From Gammaproteobacteria bacterium (lineage in GTDB: Bacteria; Pseudomonadota; Gammaproteobacteria; Xanthomonadales; Xanthomonadaceae): a stretch of DNA of 53,356 nucleotides. The stretch lies in the NCBI GenBank assembly GCA_025352045.1, contig JANXUD010000116.1:1-53356 (forward strand), in the 5' to 3' direction. Below, piece after piece: positions 40,599 to 51,129 of the stretch (its first letter is position 1; the number at the start of each line of letters is the position of its first letter). A program made the translations under genes and the position numbers. Below the pieces are notes generated by a model. That model was not told the DNA's origin. It worked only from the letters and a program-made list of their open reading frames with translations, and made no database searches.

Positions 40599-41665
40599 GC
40601 CGTGCGCACGCGACTTCGCGCAACGGCCTGCGGGCCGTTGCGTTCTGCGCTTTCGCCTCGCCGTCGCTGCTGCTCGCGCAGGCGATGGACCCGAACATGC
40701 CGATGGACATGCCGATGCCGGCACCGAAGAGCGTCGCGCCCGCCAAGCCGCCAGTGAAGCATCCGGCGGCGAATAAGCCGGCGGCGAAGAAACCGGCAAC
40801 CACGAGCGCGTTTCCAGCGCCCCCGGCCGGACAGGAAGGCACGGATCACGCCGCGATGGACCACGCGGCCATGCCAGGCATGGAGGGAATGGAGGGAATG
40901 GAGGGCATGCAAGGCGTGGACCACGCCATGGCACCATCGGCCGGTGGCAAGCTGCCGCGGACGCCGATCCCCGAACTCACCGACGCCGATCGCGCCGCCG
41001 CGCGTCCGCCGGCGGGCGGCCATGCGATGGACGCGTCGCGCGTGCACAGCTACGTGCTGGTCGACCAACTGGAAGCCTGGGACGCCAGTCCCGGACGCGG
41101 CCAGGCCTGGCGCGGCCAGGCCTGGATCGGCGGCGACATCCAGCGCCTGTGGCTGCGCAGCGAGGGTGAGCGCGTCGGCGGCGCCTCGCGACGCGCCGAA
41201 CTCGAAGTCCTGTATGGCCGCGCGATCTCGCCCTGGTGGACGGCGCTTGCGGGGCTTCGCCACGACTTCGATCCGGGCCACGCGCAGGATGTCGCCGCGA
41301 TCGGGATCATGGGGACCGCACCCTACAAATACGAAGTCGCGGCGACTGCCTACCTCGGCGGCGACAGCGGCGCGGCGCTGCGCCTGGAAGGCGAGTACGA
41401 CGTGCTGCTCACCAACCGCCTGATCCTGCAGCCGCACCTCGAACTCAATGCGTCCGCACGCGGCGACGCGGCGCGCGGGCTCGGCGCCGGGCTGGACAGC
41501 GTCGAGGCGGGCCTGCGCCTGCGCTACCAGGTGAGCCAACGCGTCGCGCCCTACATCGGCGTGGTGCGCGAGCAGTCCTTCGGCGGCACGGCAGGCCTGC
41601 GCCGTGCTGCCGGCGACGAGGCAAGCGATACCCGCGTCGTCGCGGGCCTGCGGTTCTGGTTCTGA
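40595..41665 (+). CDS. copB: CopB outer-membrane copper resistance protein
   Basis: A 356-residue protein with a signal peptide (1-29), a Met/His-rich leader (M-D-P-N-M-P-M-D-M-P-M-P; D-H-A-A-M-D-H-A-A-M; M-E-G-M-E-G-M-E-G-M) and a CopB-type beta-barrel from about 130 to the C-terminal Phe (R-F-W-F). It works with CopA to sequester or pass copper at the outer membrane. The ATG overlaps the copA stop. Confidence 0.93.
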   Translation: MSRAHATSRNGLRAVAFCAFASPSLLLAQAMDPNMPMDMPMPAPKSVAPAKPPVKHPAANKPAAKKPATTSAFPAPPAGQEGTDHAAMDHAAMPGMEGMEGMEGMQGVDHAMAPSAGGKLPRTPIPELTDADRAAARPPAGGHAMDASRVHSYVLVDQLEAWDASPGRGQAWRGQAWIGGDIQRLWLRSEGERVGGASRRAELEVLYGRAISPWWTALAGLRHDFDPGHAQDVAAIGIMGTAPYKYEVAATAYLGGDSGAALRLEGEYDVLLTNRLILQPHLELNASARGDAARGLGAGLDSVEAGLRLRYQVSQRVAPYIGVVREQSFGGTAGLRRAAGDEASDTRVVAGLRFWF

Positions 41666-41675
41666 GGAGATCGCG

Positions 41676-42367
41676 ATGCCCATCGTCACCCGCGGAAGCC
41701 TGTTCACCCTGACCACCGTTGCCATCGGCGCCGTGCTGGCCGGCGCTGCGTTTGCCTGGTCGGGCCTGTACGACATCGGCGCCGACGACACCCACACCCG
41801 GCCCGTCGCCATGGTGTTGCAGACCCTTCGCGAGCACTCGATCAGCCACCACGCGCGCGGCCTGGCGGTGCCCCCGTTGGGCGATGAGGCCATGATCCGC
41901 CGTGGCGCCGGCAACTTCGAGGCCATGTGCTCGCAATGCCATACGCCGCCCGGCGAGGAACAGGGCGAGCTCAGCCGCGGACTCTACCCGGCGCCGCCCA
42001 ACCTGACCGCCGCGGTCGGTGATCCCGCACGCGAGTTCTGGGTCATCAAGCACGGCATCAAGGCCTCGGGCATGCCGGCCTGGGGCAAGAGCATGGATGA
42101 CGCGTCGATCTGGGGCATGGTCGCCTTCCTGCAGCAGCTACCGCGCCTCGACGCCGGCCAGTACGACGCCATCGTCGGTGCAAGCGGGGGGCTTTCGCAC
42201 GGCGGCGGGGACCCCCACGACGAGCACATGCATGCGGCGGCCGAGGCGATGCAGGCGCACGATGCCCACATGCGCGCCGCGGGTGAGCCGGTTGACGGCC
42301 AGGGCATGCACGACATGCCGGGCATGCATGGACACCAGGCCACACCCGAACCCAAGGCGACAAGACC

Positions 42368-42371
<4 letters not shown>
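41676..42371 (+). CDS. Cytochrome c with His/Met-rich C-terminal tail, in copper operon
   Basis: A 231-residue protein. An N-terminal helix (about 8-28) anchors or exports it. The class I cytochrome c domain has C85-S-Q-C88-H89 and the axial Met133 (A-S-G-M-P-A-W-G). The last 60 residues carry many His and Met ([23 protein letters not shown]), a likely copper-binding tail. The start has GAGGAG seven bases upstream, 10 bp after copB, and it overlaps the P-type ATPase start (ATGA). It may take electrons from CopA or deliver copper; this is inference. Confidence 0.9.
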
Positions 42372-44545
<2,174 letters not shown>

Positions 44546-44616
44546 ATGCCTGGCGCAACCGGCCGGTTTCAGCGCGGGTCGTTGCTATCATCCGCGGACG
44601 ATTTCCCGGAGCCGAC

Positions 44617-45375
44617 ATGGACGCCCTCTCCCGCGACACCCTGGCCAAGGTCCCGGCCGTCACCCTTGTGTTCTGGATCATCAAGGTCTTCGCCACCACC
44701 CTTGGCGAAACCGGCGGCGATGCCGTGTCCATGTCGATGAACCTGGGCTACCTGGCGGCGACCGGCATCTTCGCAGTGATCTTCGTCGTCGCCGTGTGGG
44801 CGCAGGTGGTCGCCAGGCAATTCCACCCGGTGCTGTACTGGGTGACGATCATCGCAACCACCATGCTGGGCACCACGCTGGCCGATTTCGCCGACCGTTC
44901 GCTCGGCATCGGCTACCCGGGAGGCAGCGCCCTGTTGCTGACCCTGCTGCTGGCCTCGCTGTTCGCCTGGCACCGGACGCTCGGCTCGATCGACGTCAAC
45001 ACGGTCAGTTCACCGGCGACCGAAGGTTTCTACTGGATGACGATCATGTTCTCGCAGACGCTGGGCACGGCGCTTGGGGACTGGACGGCGGACACGCAGG
45101 GCATGGGTTATGGCGGTAGCGCGATCCTGTTCGGCGGCCTGCTGGTGCTGCTCGCGCTGGCCTACAAGTTCACCCGGGTGTCGCACACCGCGCTGTTCTG
45201 GGCCGCCTTCATCCTGACCCGGCCGCTGGGCGCGGTGGTGGGCGACCTGCTGGACAAGCCGATCGACCACGGCGGCCTCGCGCTGAGCCGATACACTGCC
45301 TCGTTCGTCCTGCTGGCGGTGATCGCGGCGCTGATCGCCTTCGTGCCGCAGCGTCCGGCAGCGCGCGCGCACTAG
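44617..45375 (+). CDS. COG4705-like membrane protein with fourfold repeat
   Basis: A 252-residue inner-membrane protein with about eight to nine helices. A motif recurs four times: T-T-L-G-E-T-G-G-D (27-35), T-M-L-G-T-T-L-A-D (about 87-95), Q-T-L-G-T-A-L-G-D (about 147-155) and R-P-L-G-A-V-V-G-D (about 202-210). Each ends in a membrane Asp, about 55-60 residues apart. This looks like a quasi-symmetric channel or carrier, perhaps of metal ions. It follows the copper ATPase by 71 bp, with a possible TATCAT promoter box between, so it may not belong to that operon. Confidence 0.83.
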   Translation: MDALSRDTLAKVPAVTLVFWIIKVFATTLGETGGDAVSMSMNLGYLAATGIFAVIFVVAVWAQVVARQFHPVLYWVTIIATTMLGTTLADFADRSLGIGYPGGSALLLTLLLASLFAWHRTLGSIDVNTVSSPATEGFYWMTIMFSQTLGTALGDWTADTQGMGYGGSAILFGGLLVLLALAYKFTRVSHTALFWAAFILTRPLGAVVGDLLDKPIDHGGLALSRYTASFVLLAVIAALIAFVPQRPAARAH

Positions 45376-45410
45376 CTGGTCGCGGGACGCCCGATGCGTC
45401 TCGCGGCGCG

Positions 45411-45596
45411 TTACGCGGCGCGGGTGCCTGCCGATTCGAAATAATCGTCGAGCGATGCAACGAAGGGGCCGACCTGGACGACGGCTGCCTGCAATTCATC
45501 CTCTGTCGCCCCGAAGAAACCGCACCAGAAGGCGCGTTCTTCCGCGTCCTGCATGTCGACGCGGCTGTGGGCAGTGAGGGGGCGGGGGACCGACAT
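45411..45596 (-). CDS. DUF3606 family small protein
   Basis: A 61-residue protein. The DUF3606 core is E-R-A-F-W-C-G-F-F-G-A-T-E-D-E-L-Q-A-A-V, followed by V-G-P-F-V-A-S-L-D-D-Y-F. ATG 45596 has GGAG six bases upstream, better than GTG 45626. The function of the family is unknown; many members are stress-linked. It converges with the COG4705-like gene. Confidence 0.8.
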   Translation of the reverse strand: MSVPRPLTAHSRVDMQDAEERAFWCGFFGATEDELQAAVVQVGPFVASLDDYFESAGTRAA

Positions 45597-45750
45597 GGAC
45601 AACTCCGGGGGCTGGGGTGTGAGCACGCTAGCGCCACGCGGGGCGCCTGTCGTGGTACTTCATCACCATGCACCCGCGCACTGGTTCACGTTTCCGCATG
45701 CCGGACGGGCGCAAATCGCGGAACCGGGATGCAGGTCTCGCGACCCACGC

Positions 45751-46581
45751 TCAACCCGCCGCGCCACTTTCCTTCGCCGACCTGGCGGTGGCCGAGCGCG
45801 CAATCATGTCCGGCGTGGCCGCAGCCTTGCCGGTGGACGGCGGCGCCGGCGCATGGCCCGCCACCGCCTGGTGCACGAAGAACACCCACGCAGCGCCCGC
45901 GGTCCAGCCGGCCAGGATGTCGGACGGAAAATGCACGCCAAGGTAGACGCGCGACGTTCCGACCAGTCCCACGAACAAGATCGACCCGGCGAACACCCAC
46001 CAGCGCCAGCGCGTGTTCCACGCCAGCAGGATCAGCGCAACGCCCAGGGTCACCGACGCCATCGCATGGCCGCTCGGGAAGCTGAAGCTCATCTCCGGCG
46101 CGATCGAGGCCCACAGGTTGGGGCGTCCGCGCGCGAAATGATTCTTCGCCGCCATGTTCAACACCAGCGAGCCGATCACCGACAGGCCGAAGAACAGCCC
46201 GTCGCGATAACGACGTTTCCAGACCAGGAACAACAGCAGCAACGCGTCTACCGGCACGACGCCCCATTGGTAACCGAGCTTGGACATGGCCACGAAGAAG
46301 GCGTCCACGCCGGGCGTCGCCAGCTTGTGCAGGGCGACCTGGATCGGCATGTCGAAGAAGAAGCCCGTGCCCTCGCGCAACTCGTCCACCAGGCTGGCGA
46401 AGCCAAGCAGCGGCAGCAGGATGCCGACGAAGGCAAGTCCGATGCGCCAGCCATGCTTGCCGAGGAAGCGCGCGCCGTAGCCGAGCTGGCTGGCCGCTGC
46501 GGGCACGACCGCGGCCGCGCCGTCAGCCGCCTTGGCGATCGCTTCAACCGCTGGGGAGTCTGATGCCATGGCCGATGCCAT
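45751..46581 (-). CDS. PAP2 family phosphatase
   Basis: A 276-residue membrane phosphatase with about six helices. The three catalytic motifs are complete: K-N-H-F-A-R-G-R-P, F-P-S-G-H-A-M-A and S-R-V-Y-L-G-V-H-F-P-S-D. It probably dephosphorylates a lipid phosphate such as undecaprenyl pyrophosphate or phosphatidic acid on the outer face of the inner membrane. The extended tail (about 240-276) is Ala/Pro/Ser-rich. ATG 46581 or ATG 46569 are possible starts. Confidence 0.92.
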   Translation of the reverse strand: MASAMASDSPAVEAIAKAADGAAAVVPAAASQLGYGARFLGKHGWRIGLAFVGILLPLLGFASLVDELREGTGFFFDMPIQVALHKLATPGVDAFFVAMSKLGYQWGVVPVDALLLLFLVWKRRYRDGLFFGLSVIGSLVLNMAAKNHFARGRPNLWASIAPEMSFSFPSGHAMASVTLGVALILLAWNTRWRWWVFAGSILFVGLVGTSRVYLGVHFPSDILAGWTAGAAWVFFVHQAVAGHAPAPPSTGKAAATPDMIARSATARSAKESGAAG

Positions 46582-46708
46582 CCCTGGCTGCCTGGAGGGG
46601 CTGACAGCTTACCGTCCGGTCCGGCATCCGATCGCCACGCCGGGAAGCGGCGTTCATCCGCCAGCAGAACGCAAGTTAAGATGCGCGCATTGTCGGCCGG
46701 AGCGCGCC

Positions 46709-47338
46709 ATGCACCAACATCGCCGCAGGCATCGACATCGCGCCCGGTCGTCCGGTGGCGCGCTGGTCCGGCTGCTTGCCTGCGTGCTCGTGCTGGTGCT
46801 CGCATTTGCCGCCTGGCGCCAGCACGAGCGCAGCGCGCTGCAGCACCAGGCCGTCGCTGCATCCGCGCCCGCGGCCGGGCCGCCTGCGGCGGCCCAGGCG
46901 CCGATCCGCCTGGTCATTCCCACCCAGCCACCCGCCGATGATCCCTGGGCAGGGACGCCGCGGCCGCCTGGGCAGACGGTGTACCAGTGCGCGAGCGCGG
47001 CGGGCCAGAATTTCCAGACCGACCCCTGCCCGGAAGGCGCCGTCACCGAATGGAGCCGCGAGGCCACTCCCGACGACCTGGCGCTGATCGCCCAACACCA
47101 GGCCGCCGTGGTCCAGGCCCAGCATGCGGCGGACGTGGCCCGTTACACGCAGATGTACGGGGATGCATCGGCCCCGGCGGCTCCGCGCCAGCCCACGGCG
47201 GGCGAACAGCGTGCGGCCAACTGCGCCGCGGCTAGGCAGTACCGCGACGCGCAACTCGGGCAGTCCGGGCTCAACCGCAACTTCGACCAGATCCGTCGAC
47301 TCGACGACATGGTCTACGACGCCTGCAAGTCCGGCTGA
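46709..47338 (+). CDS. DUF4124-like exported/anchored protein
   Basis: A 209-residue protein with a basic, His/Arg-rich start (H-Q-H-R-R-R-H-R-H-R), a membrane segment (about 20-38, L-V-R-L-L-A-C-V-L-V-L-V-L-A-F-A), a Pro-rich linker, and Y-Q-C-A-S-A-A-G-Q-N-F-Q-T-D-P-C-P-E-G-A-V. It ends in a short helical region with two Cys. It has the same build as the protein at 25828-26367 (Y-x-C ... C-P-x-G-A-x-T), so a scattered family. The role is unknown. Confidence 0.75.
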   Translation: MHQHRRRHRHRARSSGGALVRLLACVLVLVLAFAAWRQHERSALQHQAVAASAPAAGPPAAAQAPIRLVIPTQPPADDPWAGTPRPPGQTVYQCASAAGQNFQTDPCPEGAVTEWSREATPDDLALIAQHQAAVVQAQHAADVARYTQMYGDASAPAAPRQPTAGEQRAANCAAARQYRDAQLGQSGLNRNFDQIRRLDDMVYDACKSG

Positions 47339-47495
47339 CTGCCCGCCCTCGGTCATCGGGCACGCGGCAATGCGTCCTGGCGACCTTGAACAGGATGCCG
47401 CGGCGGGCCGGCAGCATCGCGTCGGCGCTGGATCCGCGCCCAATGCGCTTTTTCGCAAGTTTGATGAAAGAGTCGGCTGCGCGTGACACCTTCTC

Positions 47496-47520
47496 TATAA
47501 TTCCAAAATAATGGAACTAT
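47496..47520 (+). promoter_or_regulatory. Promoter -10 box and ArsR-type operator of the arsenic cassette
   Basis: A consensus TATAAT (47496-47501) is overlapped by an inverted repeat, ATAATTCC (47497-47504) and GGAACTAT (47513-47520), one mismatch. It runs into the arsR start codon. No good -35 is seen at 16-18 bp, as usual for activated or weak promoters. ArsR repressors bind such sites over the -10. Confidence 0.6.
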
Positions 47521-47856
47521 GGAAACCGACGCCGCGCTGGCCGCGCTCACGGCCCTCAGCCACCAGATCCGCCTCCAGGCCTTCCGCGAGTTGGTCCAGG
47601 CCGGCCCGGATGGACTGAACGTGGGCCAGCTGCGCGTTCGGCTGCAGATCCCCCGGCCACGCTCAGTGCCTACCTCAATACGCTCCGCGCATCCGGCCTG
47701 GTTGCCGATACGCGGGAAGGGCGCGTGATCCGCGTGCGCGCCAGCTTCGAACAGATGGACTCGCTGCTGGGCTACCTGACCCAGAACTGCTGCGGCGGCG
47801 CGCCCTGTGCGCCCGCCAGACTCTGCGAGCCGACCCGGAAGCAGGCAAATCGATGA
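47519..47856 (+). pseudogene. arsR: arsR-type repressor gene with one-base frameshift
   Basis: Reading from ATG 47519 gives M-E-T-D-A-A-L-A-A-L-T-A-L-S-H-Q-I-R-L-Q-A-F-like ArsR sequence up to L-Q-I-P (about 47655). There the frame goes wrong at a run of five C (about 47651-47655) and stops at 47728. Moving frame by one base restores P-A-T-L-S-A-Y-L-N-T-L, then R-A-S-G-L-V and a Cys-rich end (C-C-G-G-A-P-C-A-P-A) to TGA 47854-47856, which overlaps arsC (ATGA). One lost C is the simplest cause. A real mutation and a sequencing error in the C-run cannot be told apart here. Confidence 0.8.
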
Positions 47857-48335
47857 AGCCGACGTACAACGTCCTGTTCCTGTGCACCGGCAACTCGGCC
47901 CGAAGCATCATGGCCGAAGCCCTGGCGACGCTGGTCGGCAAGGGCAGGCTGCATGGATTCAGCGCGGGAAGCCATCCGTCCGGCGTCGTCCAGCCGCTCG
48001 CCGCGAAGCTCGCCATCGACGCGGGCTATCCCGCGGAGAAGCTGCGCAGCAAGAACTGGGATGAATTCGCCGCGCCCGGCGCGCCCGGCATGGACATCGT
48101 CATCACCGTCTGCGACAACGCCGCCGGCGAGCTCTGCCCGATCTGGCCCGGCCATCCGGTGACGGCGCACTGGGGTATTCCAGACCCGGCGCTCGTGCCC
48201 GACGACCCGGAAGCATTCGCGCGTGCCTGGAACCTGCTGCGTCGTCGGATTGATTTGCTCCTGGCGCTGCCACTCGAGACGCTGGATCGCCTCGAGCAGC
48301 AAACGGCGATTCGAAATATCCCGAAGGACGCCTGA
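47853..48335 (+). CDS. arsC: Arsenate reductase ArsC (low-molecular-weight phosphatase fold)
   Basis: A 160-residue enzyme that reduces arsenate to arsenite, the form exported or detoxified. The P-loop is C11-T-G-N-S-A-R17-S. The two further redox cysteines of the thioredoxin-coupled type are C87 and C95 (T-V-C-D-N-A-A-G-E-L-C-P). The W-G-I-P-D-P loop supplies the Asp general acid. It is intact although both flanking ars genes are damaged. The ATG overlaps the arsR stop. Confidence 0.95.
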   Translation: MKPTYNVLFLCTGNSARSIMAEALATLVGKGRLHGFSAGSHPSGVVQPLAAKLAIDAGYPAEKLRSKNWDEFAAPGAPGMDIVITVCDNAAGELCPIWPGHPVTAHWGIPDPALVPDDPEAFARAWNLLRRRIDLLLALPLETLDRLEQQTAIRNIPKDA

Positions 48336-48611
48336 TGCACGCTGTGCCAGCGGCTGGTGGCGGAATTCGTCGGAACGCCGGCGCTGTCGGCCGCGGTGGT
48401 GGGCTCGGGGATCATGGGCATGCTCTACATCCTGATCGTCGTGCTCGGCCCGATTGCTGGCGCACACCTCGATCCGGCAGTGACCCTGGTGCTCAGGCTG
48501 GAACGCGCAATCTCCACGCGTGACGCCACTGTTCGTTCTCGCGCAGCCGGTGGGTGCCTTGGGCGGGCTGTGGCCGTCGAGCCGACTCCGGCCGGCCTTG
48601 CTGCTTTCTAA
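48335..48611 (+). pseudogene. Decayed aquaporin (MIP/GlpF-like) gene of the ars cassette
   Basis: Pieces of a MIP channel can be read: V-A-E-F-V-G-T-P-A-L then V-V-G-S-G-I-M-G (48357 onward), I-L-I-V-V-L-G-P-I-A-G-A-H-L-D-P-A-V-T-L-V (with the NPA-type box as D-P-A), and in another frame L-F-V-L-A-Q-P-V-G-A-L-G-G-L-W. Against family members the ATG at 48335 is out of frame with the body, the segment between the first and second helices is missing, a second frameshift follows the D-P-A-V helix, and the C-terminal half is absent. Aquaglyceroporins in ars operons (AqpS) conduct arsenite. Confidence 0.75.
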
Positions 48612-48808
48612 CCGCTCCGACTCGAGACATCGTGGATCCGGTCCAGCGTGAGCGCGGCAATCTCTCGCTCGGTCCTGGAAACCCACTCGGCGTACGTGGC
48701 GGCATGTCGGCATACCGTGCAGGCCAGCGTCTCGTTCGGGGCGGGCACGGGCGGTGGGAGGTAGCGCTCGCTTCCGCAATGCGAGCAGACGAGAGTGAGC
48801 AGCGCCAT
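48608..48808 (-). CDS. Small zinc-ribbon protein
   Basis: A 66-residue protein with two CxxC knuckles (V-C-S-H-C-G-S-E and L-A-C-T-V-C-R-H-A), 22-25 residues apart, the layout of a zinc ribbon, followed by a helix (E-W-V-S-R-T-E-R-E-I-A-A-L). ATG 48808 is chosen; the ribosome-binding site is weak. It converges with and just overlaps the aquaporin remnant. The function is unknown. Confidence 0.55.
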   Translation of the reverse strand: MALLTLVCSHCGSERYLPPPVPAPNETLACTVCRHAATYAEWVSRTEREIAALTLDRIHDVSSRSG

Positions 48809-49071
48809 TTCTGCGAATCCCGGGGGAGGAGACGACCAAAAGCGTACACGTCGAAATCTGAATGGCGCCGCGCCGCGCGGCATCCACCCCTGAGAGATTT
48901 GCCCTGGGTGCGTCGATTCGCCGGACGTACGCGCGTCTGCTTGCTCGAGCGCTTGCTCGCCAGGCGTCCCGGATTCGGTGTGTTTCGGCGTGCCGTCCCG
49001 GGTGACCCGAATCTGCGCGATGTATCCTGTGGCGAGGCAGACCTACCGACGATTCCGCAGGCAGCAACCCC

Positions 49072-50115
49072 TTGATTCCAGCGTCCAACCCGCGCCAGGC
49101 CCACGGTCCACCCCTCCCGCGCCTTGCCGTCGCGCCGATGATGGACTGGACCGACCGCCACTGCCGGCGCTTCCACCGCGTGCTCGCCCCCGACGCCGTC
49201 CTCTACACCGAGATGGTGCATGCCCAGGCCGTGCGCCACGGCGACCGCGAGCGCCTGCTCGGCTTCGACGCCGCCGAACATCCCGTCGTGCTGCAGCTGG
49301 GCGGCAGCGAGCCGGCCGCGCTGGCCGAGGCCGCGCGCATCGGTGCGGACTGGGGCTATGACGAGGTCAACCTCAACGTCGGCTGTCCGTCCGACCGCGT
49401 CCAGGCCGGGCGCTTCGGCGCCTGCCTGATGAAGGAGCCCTCGCTGGTGGCCGATTGCGTGTCCGCGATGCGCGCGGCCGCGGACATCCCGGTGACGGTG
49501 AAGTGTCGCCTGGGCGTGGACGAGCAGGAGGACTACGACGGCTTCGTCGCCTTCATCGACACGGTGGTGCGCGCGGGCTGCGCGCACTTCGTCGTGCACG
49601 CGCGCAAGGCCTGGCTCAGCGGGCTGTCGCCGAAGGAAAACCGCGAGATCCCGCCACTGCGCTACGACTGGGTGCACCGGCTCAAGCGGGAGCGACCGCA
49701 GCTGCGGGTGACCCTCAATGGCGGGCTGTCCACGGTGGAGGATAGCGTCGCGCAACTGGCGCAGGTGGATGCCGTCATGCTCGGGCGCCTGGCCTACCAC
49801 GAACCGTATCGCCTGCATCTGCTGGACTGCGCGCTGTCCGGGCGCGCGCCCAAGCCGCGCGAGCAGCTGCTGCGCGAGTATCTTCCCTACGTCCAGGCGC
49901 AGCTGGACGCGGGCATCGCGATCAAGCACATCACCCGGCACATCCTGGGTCTGTTCCACGCCCAGGCGGGCGGGCGCGCGTTCCGGCAGGTGCTCAGCGA
50001 GGGCGCGCCGCGCGCCGGGTCGGGGCTGGAGCTCATCGAGCAGGCGCTTGCACCCACGCGCAGCGCGCCGACGGCGACCGCAGCAACGTCGGCAGCGGCG
50101 GGGGCGTCCGCATGA
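49072..50115 (+). CDS. dusA: tRNA-dihydrouridine(20/20a) synthase DusA
   Basis: A 347-residue flavoprotein reducing uridine in the tRNA D-loop with NADPH and FMN. Hallmarks: A-P-M-M-D-W-T-D-R-H-C-R (about 22-33), T-E-M-V, L-Q-L-G-G-S, N-L-N-V-G-C105-P-S-D-R-V, G-A-C118-L-M (expected proton-donor Cys), V-K-C-R-L-G-V-D, and H-A-R-K-A-W-L-x-G-L-S-P-K-E-N-R. The only start before the conserved N-terminus is TTG 49072. It overlaps the next gene by ATGA. Confidence 0.95.
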   Translation: MIPASNPRQAHGPPLPRLAVAPMMDWTDRHCRRFHRVLAPDAVLYTEMVHAQAVRHGDRERLLGFDAAEHPVVLQLGGSEPAALAEAARIGADWGYDEVNLNVGCPSDRVQAGRFGACLMKEPSLVADCVSAMRAAADIPVTVKCRLGVDEQEDYDGFVAFIDTVVRAGCAHFVVHARKAWLSGLSPKENREIPPLRYDWVHRLKRERPQLRVTLNGGLSTVEDSVAQLAQVDAVMLGRLAYHEPYRLHLLDCALSGRAPKPREQLLREYLPYVQAQLDAGIAIKHITRHILGLFHAQAGGRAFRQVLSEGAPRAGSGLELIEQALAPTRSAPTATAATSAAAGASA

Positions 50116-51023
50116 TCACGCGCGATCCAGCGGAATTCTTCGCCTTCGCACGCAGCCTGACCGTGCGCGGCGAGGCGACGACGGCCAAGGCGGCCTTCCT
50201 GGTCGCGCCCGAACAGTTCCAGCTTGCCGACCAGAGCGCCAGCGACAACCGCTACATGGACCTTGGCGCCGCCGTGGATCCGGCGCGCGCCGCGGCCCAG
50301 CATCGCGCACTGCACCAGGCGATGGCGCAGGCGCTGCCGACCATTTGCTTCCCGGGTGATGCGCGCACGCCCGACGCGATCTTCCCGAACAACGTCTTCG
50401 CCACCGTGCCCGGTGCGCTGATCCTCGGGCACATGCGCCATCCGGTGCGCCAGGCCGAGCGCGAACGCGCGGACATCCGCGGCTTCTTCCGCGATGTGCT
50501 CGGCTACGCGGAGATCGACCTCGGCAAGCAGCCCGGCGTGTGCGAACTCACCGGCGCGCTGGTGATCGACCATGCCCGCGGCATCGGCTACTGCGGCTTG
50601 TCCGAGCGCTGCGACGCCGCCGGTGCCCAGGCCATGCACGCGGCGTTCGGATTGCGTGCGACCCTGCTGTTCGACCTGGCGCCGGGCGAATACCACAGCA
50701 ATGTCGTGCTGGCCGTATTGGCAGGCCGCGCGGTCGTGCTCGCGCCCGATGGCTTCGCCGACGCCGCCATCGCCCGGGCCATCGCGAGCTTCTACGCCCC
50801 GGCGACTGTGACCCTGGGCCGGGCGCAGAAGGCGGCCTTTGCGGGCAACTGCATCGCCCTGGCCCCCGACCAGGCATGGATGAGCGAGCAGGCGGATCGC
50901 AGCCTGGCCAACGCGCAACGGGACGTGCTGGCTAGGGCGGGCTTCAGCGTGCGGAGCGTATCCTTGGATGAACTCGAAAAGGCTGGCGGCTCCTTGCGCT
51001 GCTGCGTGGCCGAGCTCTATTGA
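50112..51023 (+). CDS. Arginine-deiminase-related (amidinotransferase fold) protein
   Basis: A 303-residue protein of the COG4874/amidinotransferase superfamily. Conserved features: D-A-I-F-P-N-N-V-F (about 95-103), E-L-T-G-A-L-V-I-D, the catalytic His region E-Y-H-S-N-V (about 193-198) and a C-terminal Cys nucleophile (G-G-S-L-R-C-C-V-A-E, about 290-299). The family acts on guanidino compounds; the real substrate is unproven. Coupled to dusA by ATGA. Confidence 0.88.
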   Translation: MITRDPAEFFAFARSLTVRGEATTAKAAFLVAPEQFQLADQSASDNRYMDLGAAVDPARAAAQHRALHQAMAQALPTICFPGDARTPDAIFPNNVFATVPGALILGHMRHPVRQAERERADIRGFFRDVLGYAEIDLGKQPGVCELTGALVIDHARGIGYCGLSERCDAAGAQAMHAAFGLRATLLFDLAPGEYHSNVVLAVLAGRAVVLAPDGFADAAIARAIASFYAPATVTLGRAQKAAFAGNCIALAPDQAWMSEQADRSLANAQRDVLARAGFSVRSVSLDELEKAGGSLRCCVAELY

Positions 51024-51029
51024 GCCGCC

Positions 51030-51049
51030 CTGAACCTGTTCAGGTTCAG
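51030..51049. promoter_or_regulatory. Perfect 9-bp palindrome before the phoP operon
   Basis: CTGAACCTG (51030-51038) and CAGGTTCAG (51041-51049), spacer TT. TTCAG occurs twice in direct order inside it. It lies 6 bp after the stop of the previous gene and 80 bp before the phoP-operon start. With no T-run it is a poor terminator, so an operator is the better reading, perhaps for PhoP itself. Confidence 0.5.
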
Positions 51050-51129
51050 ATCGGATTCACCGCAGCGACAGCAAACTACGCGGCAACTAGGCCACGTAGC
51101 ACACCTGCACCCCCGGAAAACCTGTGTCC

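Noticed and set aside
38781-40937. Minus-strand open frame of 718 codons over copA/copB
   Set aside because: The plus-strand CopA has all copper ligands; the antisense frame has no recognisable domain and is explained by high GC at third positions.
48335-48523. Open frame starting at the ATG after arsC
   Set aside because: Its product is out of frame with clear aquaporin pieces in the other frame; it is the remnant of a frameshifted gene.
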